A stretch of DNA of 64,000 bases, taken from assembly GCA_038400315.1 (NCBI GenBank), contig CP151667.1:1065174-1129173 (forward strand), in the 5' to 3' direction. The translations under genes were made by a program, and so were the position numbers. How positions within the stretch are numbered: position 1 is the stretch's first letter; every line of letters starts with the position of its first letter. Below are positions 47,523 through 57,089 of this stretch, in pieces. This DNA is from Isosphaeraceae bacterium EP7 (GTDB lineage Bacteria > Planctomycetota > Planctomycetia > Isosphaerales > Isosphaeraceae). The notes under the pieces were generated by a model. That model was given only the letters and a program-made list of their open reading frames with translations. It had not been told where the DNA came from and searched no databases.

Positions 47523-49232
47523 ATGTTGCGCAGCCGCCTCGCCTTCGTGGTCCTCTTGGGCCTTCCTGCCTGTCAACCTTCTTCGGCCTTGCCCGTGGTT
47601 CCGACGGCGAAGGCCCCGTCCGGGAAGGTCGGGCCAGCCGATCCTCTGTTTGTCGAGGTCGGCAATGCGTCCGGGCTGACGACTGTGCTCCACGGCGGGG
47701 GCGAGGATAAGGACCATATCCTCGAATCGGTCGGTTCCGGCTGCGCGTTCGTCGATTTCGATGGCGACACCCATCTCGACGTCTTCCTTATCAATGCCTG
47801 GGCCCTGGACGAGGAGCCATCACGGGTCCGCCATCAGGGTCGCAATGCGCTCTATCGGAACCGGGGTGACGGAACCTTTGAGGATGTGACGGAACGCGCC
47901 GGGGTGGCCGATGAGAGCTGGGGTTGCGGCGTCTCGGCCGGCGACTACGACAACGATGGACTGGTCGATTTTTACGTCACCAACTTCGGCCCCAATCGGC
48001 TCTACCGGAATAAAGGGGACGGCAGCTTCGAGCAGGTTGCGGAGCGTGCGGGCGTCGCCGACACGGGTTGGGGCGCCGGCTCGTCGTTCTTCGACGCCGA
48101 CGGCGACGGCGACCTCGACCTTTACGTTGCCAACTATATTCACGCAACGATGGACGAAGTGCTTGCGGCCCGCCGCACGACTGTTTGGCGCGAGAAGGTC
48201 AAGGTGCTCGCGGGCCCGTTCGGATTCCGCGGCGGCCGCGACAAGTACTTCCTGAACCAGGGCGACGGCACCTTCCGCGACGCCACCGACGAGGCAGGTT
48301 TGACGGACACGGCGGAGTCATACGGGCTGGGCGTGCTGGCTTCGGACCTCGACCTCGACGGCGACATCGACCTATTCATCGCCAATGACTCCAACCCGAA
48401 CTACGTCTATCGCAATGATGGTTCGGGCAAGTTCACCGAGATGGGCGGCTGGAGCGGCGCGGGCCTCAGCGGCGGCGGCGTGGCCCAGGCCGGAATGGGG
48501 GTCGACGCGGCCGACTTCGATGGCGACGGCCGACCCGACATCCTCCTGACCACCTTCGCCAAGGATTCGGCGACCCTCTTCCGCAACGAGGGCGACCTCC
48601 TCTTCAACGACATCTCCGCGTCGATCGGCCTGAAGAAGATTACCTACGAGGCCCTGAAATGGGGCTGCGCCTTCTTCGATTACGACCAGGACGCCGACGT
48701 CGACATCGTCATCGCCAACGGCCATATCTACCCGCAGGTCGACCATGACCCGAGCTTGAATGAGAGTTACAAGCAGACCCCCTTTCTCCTTCGCAACGAC
48801 GGTGGCCAGCTCGTCGACGTCTCGGACCGGGCCGGACCGGCCTTTCGGATCGCTGCCTCGGCGCGAGGGCTCGCGGTGGGAGATTACGATGGCGACGGCG
48901 ACCTGGACCTGCTGATCACGGCGATGGACTCTCGCCCGCTGCTGCTCCGCAACGACACCCCGAATCCCGGGAACTGGCTGAAGGTGCGCCCGCTCAACCG
49001 CCACGGAAGCCCCGCCATCGGGGCCCGAGTCAGCCTGACGGAGGGGGGCAGGGTTCAGACAAGAGAGCTTCGGAGCGGCTCGTCGCATCAGTCGCAAAAT
49101 GCCCTGGAGATGCATTTCGGGTTGGGCCAATCGGTCGTGGTCTCACAGCTCGAGGTTACCTGGCCGGGCGGGTCGAAGACTCTGCTCCACGAGGTGGCCA
49201 CGGGTCGGGTAATCACCGTTCGCCAGCCCTGA
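47523..49232 (+). CDS. CRTAC1-type FG-GAP/VCBS propeller lipoprotein with ASPIC/UnbV domain
   Basis: 569 residues. A lipobox ends the signal (VVLLGLPAC). Repeated FG-GAP/VCBS units carry Ca-binding loops: VDFDGDTHLDVFL, GDYDNDGLVDFYV, FDADGDGDLDLYV, SDLDLDGDIDLFI, ADFDGDGRPDILL, FDYDQDADVDIVI and GDYDGDGDLDLLI. The C-terminal ASPIC/UnbV domain (about 500-569) reads NWLKVRPLNRHGSPAIGARV and VTWPGGSKTLLHEVATG. Such proteins are surface-exposed and presumably Ca-stabilised adhesion or binding platforms; homologues are plentiful in planctomycetes. The start at 47523 begins the lipoprotein signal. It is the last clearly exported member of the run before acetate kinase. Confidence 0.9.
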   Translation: MLRSRLAFVVLLGLPACQPSSALPVVPTAKAPSGKVGPADPLFVEVGNASGLTTVLHGGGEDKDHILESVGSGCAFVDFDGDTHLDVFLINAWALDEEPSRVRHQGRNALYRNRGDGTFEDVTERAGVADESWGCGVSAGDYDNDGLVDFYVTNFGPNRLYRNKGDGSFEQVAERAGVADTGWGAGSSFFDADGDGDLDLYVANYIHATMDEVLAARRTTVWREKVKVLAGPFGFRGGRDKYFLNQGDGTFRDATDEAGLTDTAESYGLGVLASDLDLDGDIDLFIANDSNPNYVYRNDGSGKFTEMGGWSGAGLSGGGVAQAGMGVDAADFDGDGRPDILLTTFAKDSATLFRNEGDLLFNDISASIGLKKITYEALKWGCAFFDYDQDADVDIVIANGHIYPQVDHDPSLNESYKQTPFLLRNDGGQLVDVSDRAGPAFRIAASARGLAVGDYDGDGDLDLLITAMDSRPLLLRNDTPNPGNWLKVRPLNRHGSPAIGARVSLTEGGRVQTRELRSGSSHQSQNALEMHFGLGQSVVVSQLEVTWPGGSKTLLHEVATGRVITVRQP

Positions 49233-49330
49233 GGGGTTGCCGCGGGGGCATGCGTGCGGGAAACTTGCGACGGGAATGCCTTTCCGACGGCGAGGCTTTC
49301 CCATCCAGCGCGTTTGCCGAGAGTGAATCC

Positions 49331-50554
49331 ATGGCGACCGACCGAGCGGAACAACCACTTCGCATCCCCGACCGCTCGGCCATCCTGGCCATCAACGGCG
49401 GGTCCTCGAGCATCAAGTTCGCCCTGTTCGATTCCACGGATCCGGATCATCGCCTTTTCTCCGGGCGTGTGGAACGCATCGGCCTGGCCGACCCTCGTCT
49501 GGTGACGTTCAGGGGGGATGGCACATCCGAGACGAGCGCCGTCGAGGCCCCCGACAGCCGGGCCGCCGGTTTGGCGGTGATCGGATGGATCGAAGCCGAG
49601 GTTGGCTGTCGGGCCCTGGCGGCAATCGGCCATCGAGTGGTCCACGGGGGCCCCCGATATCGTCGGCCGGAGCCGATCACGGGCGAGCTGCTCGAGGAAT
49701 TGCGCCGAATCCAGGCGTACGACCCCGAGCATCTCCCGGGCGAGATCGACCTGATCGAGGCGTTTCAGGCCCATGCCCCTGACATCCCGCAGGCCGCCTG
49801 CTTCGACACGGCCTTCCACCACGACATGCCCCGGGTCGCCCAGATGGTGGCGATTCCCCGCCGGTTTGAAGCCTTGGGTGTCAGGCGTTATGGATTCCAC
49901 GGGTTGTCGTATGAATTCCTCCTGGAGGAATTGAGGCGAGTCGGCGGCGACCACGAGGCGGGCGGCCGTGTGATCCTGGCCCACCTGGGGTCGGGGGCGA
50001 GCATGGCGGCGGTCCTCGCCGGTGTCTCGATCGAGACGACGATGGGCTTCACCCCCACCTCAGGCCTGATGATGGGCACTCGCTCGGGCGACCTCGATCC
50101 GGGGCTCGTGCGATTTCTCATGCAGGAAGAGGGGATGACCGTCGACCAGTTCCACGCGATGGTCAACCACCAGTCGGGCTTGCTGGGGGTCTCGGAGACG
50201 AGCCCAGACGTGCGCGACCTCCTTGGACGCCGGTCGGTCGACTCTCGAGCGGCCGAGGCCATCGACCTCTTCTGCCATCGGGCGAGGCAGTGGATCGGGG
50301 CCCTGACCGCGACGCTCGGCGGCCTCGACACGCTCGTCTTCTCCGGCGGGATCGGCGAGAACTCGCCCGAGATACGCGCGTCGATCTGCGAGCGGCTTGG
50401 CTTCCTCGGCATCAATCTCGACGCCCCGCGAAACGGGCGGAACGAGTCGGTCATCTCGACGGACGACTCCACGGCCAAGGTCCGCGTCATTCGCACCGAT
50501 GAAGAGCGGTCGATCGCCAGGGCCGTCGCCGGGCTCAGATTGAACCAATCCTGA
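49331..50554 (+). CDS. ackA: Acetate kinase
   Basis: 407 residues, the usual family length. Signatures are [17 protein letters not shown] (phosphate-binding strand, with Gly instead of the common Ala after Asn), [20 protein letters not shown] and [22 protein letters not shown] (the second family signature), then [13 protein letters not shown] near the C-terminus. It interconverts acetyl phosphate plus ADP with acetate plus ATP in the cytoplasm. The phosphoketolase gene follows 51 bases later, so the pair forms a complete ATP-yielding shunt. The ATG at 49331 is chosen by homology. Confidence 0.93.
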   Translation: MATDRAEQPLRIPDRSAILAINGGSSSIKFALFDSTDPDHRLFSGRVERIGLADPRLVTFRGDGTSETSAVEAPDSRAAGLAVIGWIEAEVGCRALAAIGHRVVHGGPRYRRPEPITGELLEELRRIQAYDPEHLPGEIDLIEAFQAHAPDIPQAACFDTAFHHDMPRVAQMVAIPRRFEALGVRRYGFHGLSYEFLLEELRRVGGDHEAGGRVILAHLGSGASMAAVLAGVSIETTMGFTPTSGLMMGTRSGDLDPGLVRFLMQEEGMTVDQFHAMVNHQSGLLGVSETSPDVRDLLGRRSVDSRAAEAIDLFCHRARQWIGALTATLGGLDTLVFSGGIGENSPEIRASICERLGFLGINLDAPRNGRNESVISTDDSTAKVRVIRTDEERSIARAVAGLRLNQS

Positions 50555-50604
50555 TCGAGCTCGAACCTCGACAGCCACGCGGAAGACCTTTGAGGGTTCG
50601 ACTT

Positions 50605-52995
50605 GTGACCAGGAATTCCGGCACGTCCGGCCCCGCGGATCCGGGACTGCTCGCCAGAATGGACGCCTACTGGCGCGCGGCCAACTACCTCTCCGTGGGC
50701 CAGATCTACCTGTACGACAACCCACTTCTGAGGGAGCCCCTGACCCTCGAGCACGTCAAGCCGAGGCTCCTAGGCCACTGGGGGACGACGCCAGGCCAGA
50801 ATTTTATCTATGTCCATTTGAACCGGGTCATCCAACGCGATTCTCTGGAGATGCTCTACATCTCGGGCCCCGGCCACGGCGGTCCGGCGCTGGTGGCCAA
50901 CACCTATCTGGAAGGGACGTATTCCGAATATTATTCGAACATCACGCGGGATGAGGCGGGCCTGAAGCTCCTCTTCAAGCAGTTCTCCTTCCCGGGCGGC
51001 ATCCCCAGCCACGTCGCGCCCGAGACGCCCGGGTCGATCCACGAGGGGGGCGAACTCGGCTACTCGCTCAGCCACGCTTACGGCGCGGTCTTCGACAACC
51101 CGAATCTCGTCGTCGCATGCGTCATCGGCGACGGCGAGGCCGAGACCGGGCCGCTGGCCACGAGCTGGCACGGCAATAAGTTCCTCGACCCGGTCCACGA
51201 CGGCGTCGTGCTGCCGATCCTCCACCTCAATGGATACAAGATCGCCAACCCGGCGGTCCTGGCACGCATCGGCCGCGACGAGCTCGAGATGCTCATGCGA
51301 GGCTACGGCTATACGCCCTACTTCGTCGAAGGAGACGAGCCCGAGGCGATGCATCGGTTGATGGCCGAGACCCTCGACACCGTCTTCGCAGAGATCGAGG
51401 CGATCCAGGCCGCGGCCAGGGAAGGGGGCGTCTCCGACCGGCCTCGATGGCCAATGATCGTTCTCAAGACCCCCAAAGGCTGGACCGGTCCGAAGGTGGT
51501 CGACGGCCTGCCGGTCGAGGGGACCTATCGGTCGCACCAGGTCCCACTGTCCAATCCCAGGGCACACCCCGAGCACCTGACGATGCTCGAAACCTGGATG
51601 CGCAGCTACCGCCCCGAAGAGTTGTTCGACGAGGCGGGCACGCTCAGGCCCGAGCTTGCCGCGCTCGCCCCCGCAGGCGATCTGCGGATGGGGGCGAACC
51701 CTCACGCCAACGGCGGCCTGCTGCTCCACGACCTCCATCTCCCCGATTTCCGCGACTTCGGCATCGATGTCCCTCAACCGGGAGGCGTCACGGGCGAGGA
51801 CACCAGGACCCTGGGCGAGTTCCTCCGCGACGTGATCTGGCGGAACAGGAACGAGCGTAACTTCCGCATCTTCGGGCCCGACGAGACCGCGTCGAACCGC
51901 CTGACCGCCGTCCTGGAGATCACCGACAAGCAGTGGCAGGCCGAGGTGGTGGACACCGATGACCACCTCGCCTGCGAAGGCAGGGTCGTCGAGATGCTCA
52001 GCGAGCACCAGTGCGAGGGATGGCTGGAGGGATACCTGCTGACGGGACGCCACGGCCTGTTCAACTGCTACGAGGCGTTCATCCACATCATTGACTCGAT
52101 GTTCAATCAGCATGCGAAGTGGCTGAAAGTGACCAGGGGCATCCCCTGGCGCCGACCGATCGCCTCGCTGAACATCCTGCTCTCTTCGCACGTCTGGCGA
52201 CAGGACCACAACGGATTCACCCATCAGGATCCCGGCTTCATCGACCACGTGGTCAACAAGAAGGCCGAGATCGTCCGAGTCTACCTGCCGCCGGACACCA
52301 ACACGCTGCTCTCGGTGATGGACCACTGCCTTCGCAGCCGCCACTACGTCAACGTGGTCGTGGCCAGCAAGCATCCGTCGCCGCAGTGGCTCAACATGGA
52401 CTCGGCGGTCAAGCATTGCACGGCCGGGATCGGCATCTGGGGATGGGCCAGCAATGACAAGGGCAGCGAGCCCGACGTCGTCATGGCCTGCGCGGGCGAC
52501 GTCCCCACGCTGGAAACCCTCGCCGCCGTTCAACTCCTCCGAGAGCACATCCCGAATCTGAAGGTGCGGGTCGTCAACGTCGTCGACCTGATGAAGCTCC
52601 AGCCCAAGACCGAGCACCCGCACGGGCTGAACGACCACGACTTCGACACCCTCTTCACACGCGACAAGCCGATCGTCTTCGCCTACCACGGCTACCCCTG
52701 GCTGATCCATCGGCTGACCTATCGTCGGACCAACCACGGCAACCTGCACGTCCGCGGATACAAAGAGGAAGGGACGATCAGCACGCCTTTCGATATGGCC
52801 GTGATGAACGATCTCGATCGGTTCCATCTCGTCGGAGACGTCGTCGACCGCCTGCCGGAGCAAGACAGCGTGGCGGCTTATGCCAAGCAGGCCATGCGCG
52901 ACAAGTTGACCGAGCACCGGCAATACATCACCAAATTCGGCGAAGATATGCCCGAAATCCGCAACTGGAAATGGACCGTGCCCGCGCCCGTCTGA
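50605..52995 (+). CDS. xfp: Xylulose-5-phosphate/fructose-6-phosphate phosphoketolase
   Basis: About 796 residues, the family norm. The N-terminal signature region has [15 protein letters not shown] and [39 protein letters not shown] follows, and [20 protein letters not shown] binds thiamine diphosphate. The C-terminal half contains [13 protein letters not shown] and [14 protein letters not shown]. The enzyme cleaves xylulose-5-P or fructose-6-P with phosphate into acetyl-P plus glyceraldehyde-3-P or erythrose-4-P. The probable start is GTG at 50605, with GAGG about eight bases upstream; a TTG at 50590 is an alternative. It is preceded by ackA and followed by a branched RNA-like structure. 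Confidence 0.95.
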   Translation: MTRNSGTSGPADPGLLARMDAYWRAANYLSVGQIYLYDNPLLREPLTLEHVKPRLLGHWGTTPGQNFIYVHLNRVIQRDSLEMLYISGPGHGGPALVANTYLEGTYSEYYSNITRDEAGLKLLFKQFSFPGGIPSHVAPETPGSIHEGGELGYSLSHAYGAVFDNPNLVVACVIGDGEAETGPLATSWHGNKFLDPVHDGVVLPILHLNGYKIANPAVLARIGRDELEMLMRGYGYTPYFVEGDEPEAMHRLMAETLDTVFAEIEAIQAAAREGGVSDRPRWPMIVLKTPKGWTGPKVVDGLPVEGTYRSHQVPLSNPRAHPEHLTMLETWMRSYRPEELFDEAGTLRPELAALAPAGDLRMGANPHANGGLLLHDLHLPDFRDFGIDVPQPGGVTGEDTRTLGEFLRDVIWRNRNERNFRIFGPDETASNRLTAVLEITDKQWQAEVVDTDDHLACEGRVVEMLSEHQCEGWLEGYLLTGRHGLFNCYEAFIHIIDSMFNQHAKWLKVTRGIPWRRPIASLNILLSSHVWRQDHNGFTHQDPGFIDHVVNKKAEIVRVYLPPDTNTLLSVMDHCLRSRHYVNVVVASKHPSPQWLNMDSAVKHCTAGIGIWGWASNDKGSEPDVVMACAGDVPTLETLAAVQLLREHIPNLKVRVVNVVDLMKLQPKTEHPHGLNDHDFDTLFTRDKPIVFAYHGYPWLIHRLTYRRTNHGNLHVRGYKEEGTISTPFDMAVMNDLDRFHLVGDVVDRLPEQDSVAAYAKQAMRDKLTEHRQYITKFGEDMPEIRNWKWTVPAPV

Positions 52996-53053
52996 ACGAT
53001 CCGAGGCGAAGTCTCGGACCTATTCGGCCGGGCAGGGCCGGGTGAATCGTTCA
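52993..53053 (+). terminator. Three-way-junction-like structure at the phosphoketolase 3' end
   Basis: An outer stem pairs TGAACGAT (52993-53000, including the stop codon) with ATCGTTCA (53046-53053). Inside are two hairpins: CCGAG (53001-53005) with CTCGG (53013-53017), and CGGCC (53025-53029) with GGCCG (53036-53040). All helices are perfect. A terminator or mRNA-end stabiliser is the simplest reading. Confidence 0.55.
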
Positions 53054-53126
53054 GGCTGGTGGGTTTGCTTCCGTCGGGGCAGACAGGTTGGGGCGAAGTC
53101 AGGGCGATCAAATCGGGGGCCAGTCC

Positions 53127-54272
53127 ATGAGGCGTATCTTGATCCAAATGGTCGCCCTTCTTCTCGTCGGATTTTGCCAGGCTGGTCACACGGCGGAGCT
53201 CGTGGACGGGGCGGTCAAGCGTCGGATCGTCTTCGCGGAGCGAGGGAAATTCGGGGGTTGGCCGGCCAATCAGGGGATCTGGATCTGGGAAGATGAGATC
53301 CTCTTCGGGTTCAGCATCGGGACGTATCAAGACCGCGGACGTTCTCACCATATCAACCCGGAGATGCCCGAGCACTTCATGCTCGCCAGGAGCAAGGACG
53401 GCGGCGAGAGCTGGGCGATCGAGGAGCCCAGGCCCGCGGGGATGCTCGCCGGCACGGCCAAGACCCGCCACGGGAAGGTCCCCCCGGGACTGGCCGAGGA
53501 CGCACCGACCGACCTGCGCGAGTCGATCAACTTCAAGCATCCCGACCTGGCCTTCACCGCTCGGATGGATGGAAATCAAGCGGGACGTTCGCGGTTCTTC
53601 TACTCTTACGATCGGGGCAAGTCGTGGCGGGGACCGTTCTGGCTGCCCATGTTCGGCCAGAAGGGGGTGATGGCCCGCACCGACATGGTGATCGACGGGC
53701 CGTCCACCTGCACGCTCTTCCTGACCGCCTCCAAGGCGAACGGCAAGGAAGGGCGGCCGTTCGCGGCGAGGACGACCGACGGTGGCCTGACGTGGAAATT
53801 TCTCTCGTTCATCGGCCCGGAGCCGACGGGCTATTCAATCATGCCGGCGTCGGTCCGCACCGGCCCGAAGTCGTTGGTCTCGGTCATCCGCAGAAGAGAC
53901 GAACCGCTTAGCTGGCTGGACCTTTATGCGTCGGACGATGACGGGCTGACCTGGTCGCTGAGGTCGACGCCCGAGCCCGACCTGGGCGAAGGGAACCCCG
54001 CGGCGCTGGTCAGGCTGCATGACGGCAGGCTCGCCCTGGTCTCTGGCCACCGTTCCGAGCCCTTCGGCGTCTGGGGCCGGCTAAGCGGCGACCTGGGGAA
54101 GACATGGGGCGAGCCCATCGTGCTGCACAATTCAGACGGCCGCGACATGGGCTATCCCAGGGCGGTCGTCAGGCCCGACGGCAAGGTCGTGGCCGTCTTC
54201 TACAACTCCGATGATGACCATCCCGGCGCCCGGGTGATCGAGGCCGTGATCTGGGATCCGGGCAAGCCCTGA
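53127..54272 (+). CDS. Secreted BNR/Asp-box sialidase-like protein
   Basis: 381 residues with a signal peptide (QMVALLLVGFCQAGHTA). Five Asp-box motifs mark a six-bladed sialidase-type propeller: SKDGGESW, YDRGKSW, TTDGGLTW, SDDDGLTW and GDLGKTW. An N-terminal RRIVFAERG and the late Arg/Tyr-containing segments resemble exo-sialidase relatives, but I cannot confirm the arginine triad and nucleophile, so it may be a non-catalytic glycan-binding propeller or have another specificity. It has its own leader after the phosphoketolase gene (about 130 bases). Confidence 0.8.
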   Translation: MRRILIQMVALLLVGFCQAGHTAELVDGAVKRRIVFAERGKFGGWPANQGIWIWEDEILFGFSIGTYQDRGRSHHINPEMPEHFMLARSKDGGESWAIEEPRPAGMLAGTAKTRHGKVPPGLAEDAPTDLRESINFKHPDLAFTARMDGNQAGRSRFFYSYDRGKSWRGPFWLPMFGQKGVMARTDMVIDGPSTCTLFLTASKANGKEGRPFAARTTDGGLTWKFLSFIGPEPTGYSIMPASVRTGPKSLVSVIRRRDEPLSWLDLYASDDDGLTWSLRSTPEPDLGEGNPAALVRLHDGRLALVSGHRSEPFGVWGRLSGDLGKTWGEPIVLHNSDGRDMGYPRAVVRPDGKVVAVFYNSDDDHPGARVIEAVIWDPGKP

Positions 54273-54299
54273 ACCGGGGCCAGGATGATCGATATCAGG

Positions 54300-54677
54300 T
54301 CATTCAACGGTGAATTCATGCTCCGCTGTGATGGGCTTGGCGTTCGGCTGGGGGGGCTTCACGACGATCGTGACCTTCACCCGGCCGGGACCGGTCGGCT
54401 CGATCTCGAATTCGCGGACGTGCAAGCCGAGCGGCTTGCGGCCTCCGACCCGGCCGGAGACCGAGTTCTCGGCGACGACCTTGGCCGGGCCGGTCACCCT
54501 GGCCTCGATCCGGCTTCCGGCAATTCCCTTCGCCGCGAGGCGGACGATCTCCGAACCGGTCACGGTAAAGGGTTCCGTATCCTGCGGAACGACCACGGTC
54601 CGTTCGGCGGCGAAGCCCGTTGTGGCGAGCGTCGTTCCCATCAGCGTGACCCAGGCGAGCGAACGAATCTTGGTCAT
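54300..54677 (-). CDS. Small secreted beta-rich protein of unknown function
   Basis: 125 residues. The signal peptide is LAWVTLMGTTLATTGFAA. The mature domain has beta-strand sequence (FTVTGSEIVRLAAKG, IEARVTGPAKVVAEN, REFEIEPTGPGRVKVTIVVK), as in small immunoglobulin-like or protease-inhibitor-like folds; I do not recognise the family. It lies downstream of the CE15-like esterase gene on the minus strand, separated by a hairpin, and converges on the sialidase-like gene with a 27-base gap. Confidence 0.7.
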   Translation of the reverse strand: MTKIRSLAWVTLMGTTLATTGFAAERTVVVPQDTEPFTVTGSEIVRLAAKGIAGSRIEARVTGPAKVVAENSVSGRVGGRKPLGLHVREFEIEPTGPGRVKVTIVVKPPQPNAKPITAEHEFTVE

Positions 54678-54739
54678 CGGTCCCGACTCGTGAGGAGGTT
54701 CGACCCGGCGGATTGACGGCGTCCGCCACTCAGACTTTA

Positions 54740-54772
54740 GGCCCCGTTCCGGCGATTCGCCCGAACGGGGCC
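54740..54772 (-). terminator. Terminator-like hairpin after the esterase gene
   Basis: GGCCCCGTTC (54740-54749) pairs with GAACGGGGCC (54763-54772), ten base pairs, with two further G-C pairs inside after a one-base bulge. It begins eight bases past the stop of the esterase gene on the minus strand. Confidence 0.7.
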
Positions 54773-54779
54773 CGTTTCT

Positions 54780-56003
54780 TCAGCGGGCGGCCCCGGGCTT
54801 GCCGAGATTGCGGTCGGCGAAGTCGAGGAAGAAGACCCAGTCCGGGGGGCTCATCGAGTGCTTCCCGGGGCGAATCACATAGCCGAGAGTGCTATCGACA
54901 AGGTGATTGACCTCGGGCATCGAGGCGGCGTTCAGGCCACCTGCTCCCATCAAGGCATATGCGGGCTCCGCAGCCTTGAGCACGCGGAACTGGCCCTCGG
55001 GATTGGCCCATGTGTCCTCGACGGCGTTGCTGAAGAGGAGCGGGCGGGGGGCGACGAGGGCCGCGAGGGCATTCTGGTCGAAGGGGAGCCTCGAGGGGTC
55101 GTCATTGTAGGTCTTGAACGCATCATTGAACCAGTGCGGGAAGACCGTGTTGATCCGCTTGACCGACTCGCCGACCGTCCCTCGGCTGGGCGCTGTCCCG
55201 CCGCATCCGGCCTGGTGGGGGATGACCGCGGCGAACCTGGGGTCGAATGCGCCGGCGACCAGGGCGGCCTTGCCCAGCCGCGAGTGGCCGACGACGGCCA
55301 GCTTCGAGGAGTCGACGTCCGGGTCGAGGGCCAACGCATCGGCCATACGCGAGAGGCCCCAGGCCCAGGCGGCCACGGTCCCCCAATCATGGCCCGGATA
55401 GTGGGGGTGGACGCCGTCGGCGTGCCCGGGGTGGTCGGGGGCGATGTCGCCGCAGTAGGCGGTGGCCAGCGCGTAGCCGCGGTCGATGATCGTCTCGACG
55501 GGCCAGGTGTCGACCTGCTTTCCTCGGCCGGCTTCGGTCGCCCGATTGTCCTTCACGCCCGGTGAGGAGGCGGGCATCCAGGTCGTCGGCAGCGCCACCT
55601 TGGGATCGGCCACGGCGCAGTGGTTGCCCGCGAAGTTCAGGCCGACGAACGCGGGAGCGGGCCCTTTGCGGTGGTTAGGAATGATGAGGAGCATGCCGAT
55701 GGGGGGCGTCCCCGCCGGGCCGTAGGAGATGCTCACCTCCTTGAGCGTCGCCTTGCCGCCCAGGTATTCGCGGTCGACCCGGATGACCGCCGCCTTCAGG
55801 TTGTCGGGGGCGTCGGGTGCCTTGCCGTACATCCGTTCTTCGAAGAGCCGCTTCAACTCGGGGCGACGCACTTTGACCCACTCGTCGCGATCGGCCACGC
55901 GGCGGCCGTCGAGCTTGACGAGCGGGTCGGGAAGGGGGGCCTCTGTATCGGCGGGGGCCGGGGCCGCGATCAGGGCGAGGGCGAAGCATGCCTGGGCGAG
56001 CAT
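54780..56003 (-). CDS. Secreted CE15-like glucuronoyl esterase/acetylxylan-esterase-type hydrolase
   Basis: 407 residues with a signal peptide (CFALALIAAPAPA). The alpha/beta-hydrolase nucleophile motif is VVGHSRLGKAALVAG (Ser241), matching the G-C/H-S-R-x-G-K motif of CE15 glucuronoyl esterases; IPHQAGCGGTAPSRG follows, and a late EVNHLVDSTLGYVIRPGKH provides the catalytic His. FAGNHCAVADPKVALP lies near the oxyanion region. CE15 enzymes cut ester links between lignin and glucuronoxylan. The best start is the ATG at 56003, which begins the signal peptide; the same frame remains open far upstream across the divergent genes, but only as a shadow. Confidence 0.85.
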   Translation of the reverse strand: MLAQACFALALIAAPAPADTEAPLPDPLVKLDGRRVADRDEWVKVRRPELKRLFEERMYGKAPDAPDNLKAAVIRVDREYLGGKATLKEVSISYGPAGTPPIGMLLIIPNHRKGPAPAFVGLNFAGNHCAVADPKVALPTTWMPASSPGVKDNRATEAGRGKQVDTWPVETIIDRGYALATAYCGDIAPDHPGHADGVHPHYPGHDWGTVAAWAWGLSRMADALALDPDVDSSKLAVVGHSRLGKAALVAGAFDPRFAAVIPHQAGCGGTAPSRGTVGESVKRINTVFPHWFNDAFKTYNDDPSRLPFDQNALAALVAPRPLLFSNAVEDTWANPEGQFRVLKAAEPAYALMGAGGLNAASMPEVNHLVDSTLGYVIRPGKHSMSPPDWVFFLDFADRNLGKPGAAR

Positions 56004-56132
56004 GGTGTGGTTCCTGGGGCCGTGCGGGTCGGGGTTCGTCGAAAGCGTCATGGTACCGCCGCGCGGGAGACATTGCCCCGGCCCGCTGCTAGAGTGATCG
56101 ATTCCCAAACGGCACACCCGGAGATTCCCCTG

Positions 56133-56966
56133 ATGCGCATGCCCAGCCTCCGCACCCGACTCGTGGCGCCGGCCGCCCTGGCCCTGGTCGCGGCCCTCGC
56201 GTTCAGTTCGACCGCAGTCGTCGGTCTCGCGGCCAACCGGCCCGTTCGTGCCCCAGAGGAGGGGTGGATCTCGCTGTTCAATGGCAAGGACCTGGAAGGT
56301 TGGACGCCCAAGATCAAGGGCTATCCGCTGGGCGAGAATTATGCCGAGACGTTCCGCGTCGAGGACGGCGCGATCAAGGTCGGCTACGACAAATACACCG
56401 CGTTCGATGAGAAGTTCGGCCACCTGTTCTACAAGGCCAAGTATTCCAGGTACCGGCTCAGGATCGAGTATCGGTTCACGGGCGAGCAGTGTCCCGGCGG
56501 GCCCGGCTGGGCGATTCGCAACAGCGGCGTGATGATCCACTGCCAGGACCCGGCGACCATCCGCAAGGACCAGAATTTCCCCGTCTCCGTCGAGGTCCAG
56601 TTCCTCGGGGGCAACGGCAAGGACCCGCGTCCGACCTGCAACGTCTGCTCGCCAGGCACCCTGATCGTGATGGACGACAAGCCCGTGAAAGAGCACTGCA
56701 TCAATTCGAAGTCTCCCACGTTCACGAACGGCGAATGGGTGACGGCCGAGGTCGAGGTGCACGGCGACGGCCCCATCATTCACCTGGTCAACGGCAAGCC
56801 CGTCATCGAGTACACCCGCGTCGAGCTGGATCCGGGCGATCCCGACGCCGCGGCGCTCATCAAGGCGAGGGGGGGCGACGCCGTGCTGAAGGAGGGGTAC
56901 ATCTCGCTCCAGTCGGAGAGCCACCCCATCGAGTTCCGCAAGGTTCAGATTCAGCCGCTGGATTGA
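56133..56966 (+). CDS. 3-keto-disaccharide hydrolase family protein (DUF1080)
   Basis: 277 residues. A signal peptide (APAALALVAALAFSSTAVVG) precedes a DUF1080 beta-sandwich: WISLFNGKDLEGWTPK, YSRYRLRIEYRFTGEQ, AIRNSGVMIHCQDP, and GYISLQSESHPIEFRKVQI at the C-terminus. It differs enough from the copy at 35012-35761 to be a separate subfamily; it carries extra cysteines (GEQCPGG, CNVCSPG). It is 129 bases from the divergent esterase gene and 123 bases upstream of the Gfo/Idh/MocA gene on its own strand. Together they resemble a 3-keto-glycoside pathway. Confidence 0.88.
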   Translation: MRMPSLRTRLVAPAALALVAALAFSSTAVVGLAANRPVRAPEEGWISLFNGKDLEGWTPKIKGYPLGENYAETFRVEDGAIKVGYDKYTAFDEKFGHLFYKAKYSRYRLRIEYRFTGEQCPGGPGWAIRNSGVMIHCQDPATIRKDQNFPVSVEVQFLGGNGKDPRPTCNVCSPGTLIVMDDKPVKEHCINSKSPTFTNGEWVTAEVEVHGDGPIIHLVNGKPVIEYTRVELDPGDPDAAALIKARGGDAVLKEGYISLQSESHPIEFRKVQIQPLD

Positions 56967-57089
56967 TCGGCCGGTCAGGCCCGGGCCGCTTGCATCTCCG
57001 GTCTTTTCGGGCCATGCTCTGGCCTGGGCCTCGACTCGCGCTGCGGTCGCGCGGGCTGGCCTTAGCCGAGATGGACCGGGGAGGCCCAC

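Noticed and set aside
50770-52923. Long minus-strand open frame (717 codons)
   Set aside because: Antisense to the phosphoketolase gene, whose homology extends over its full length.
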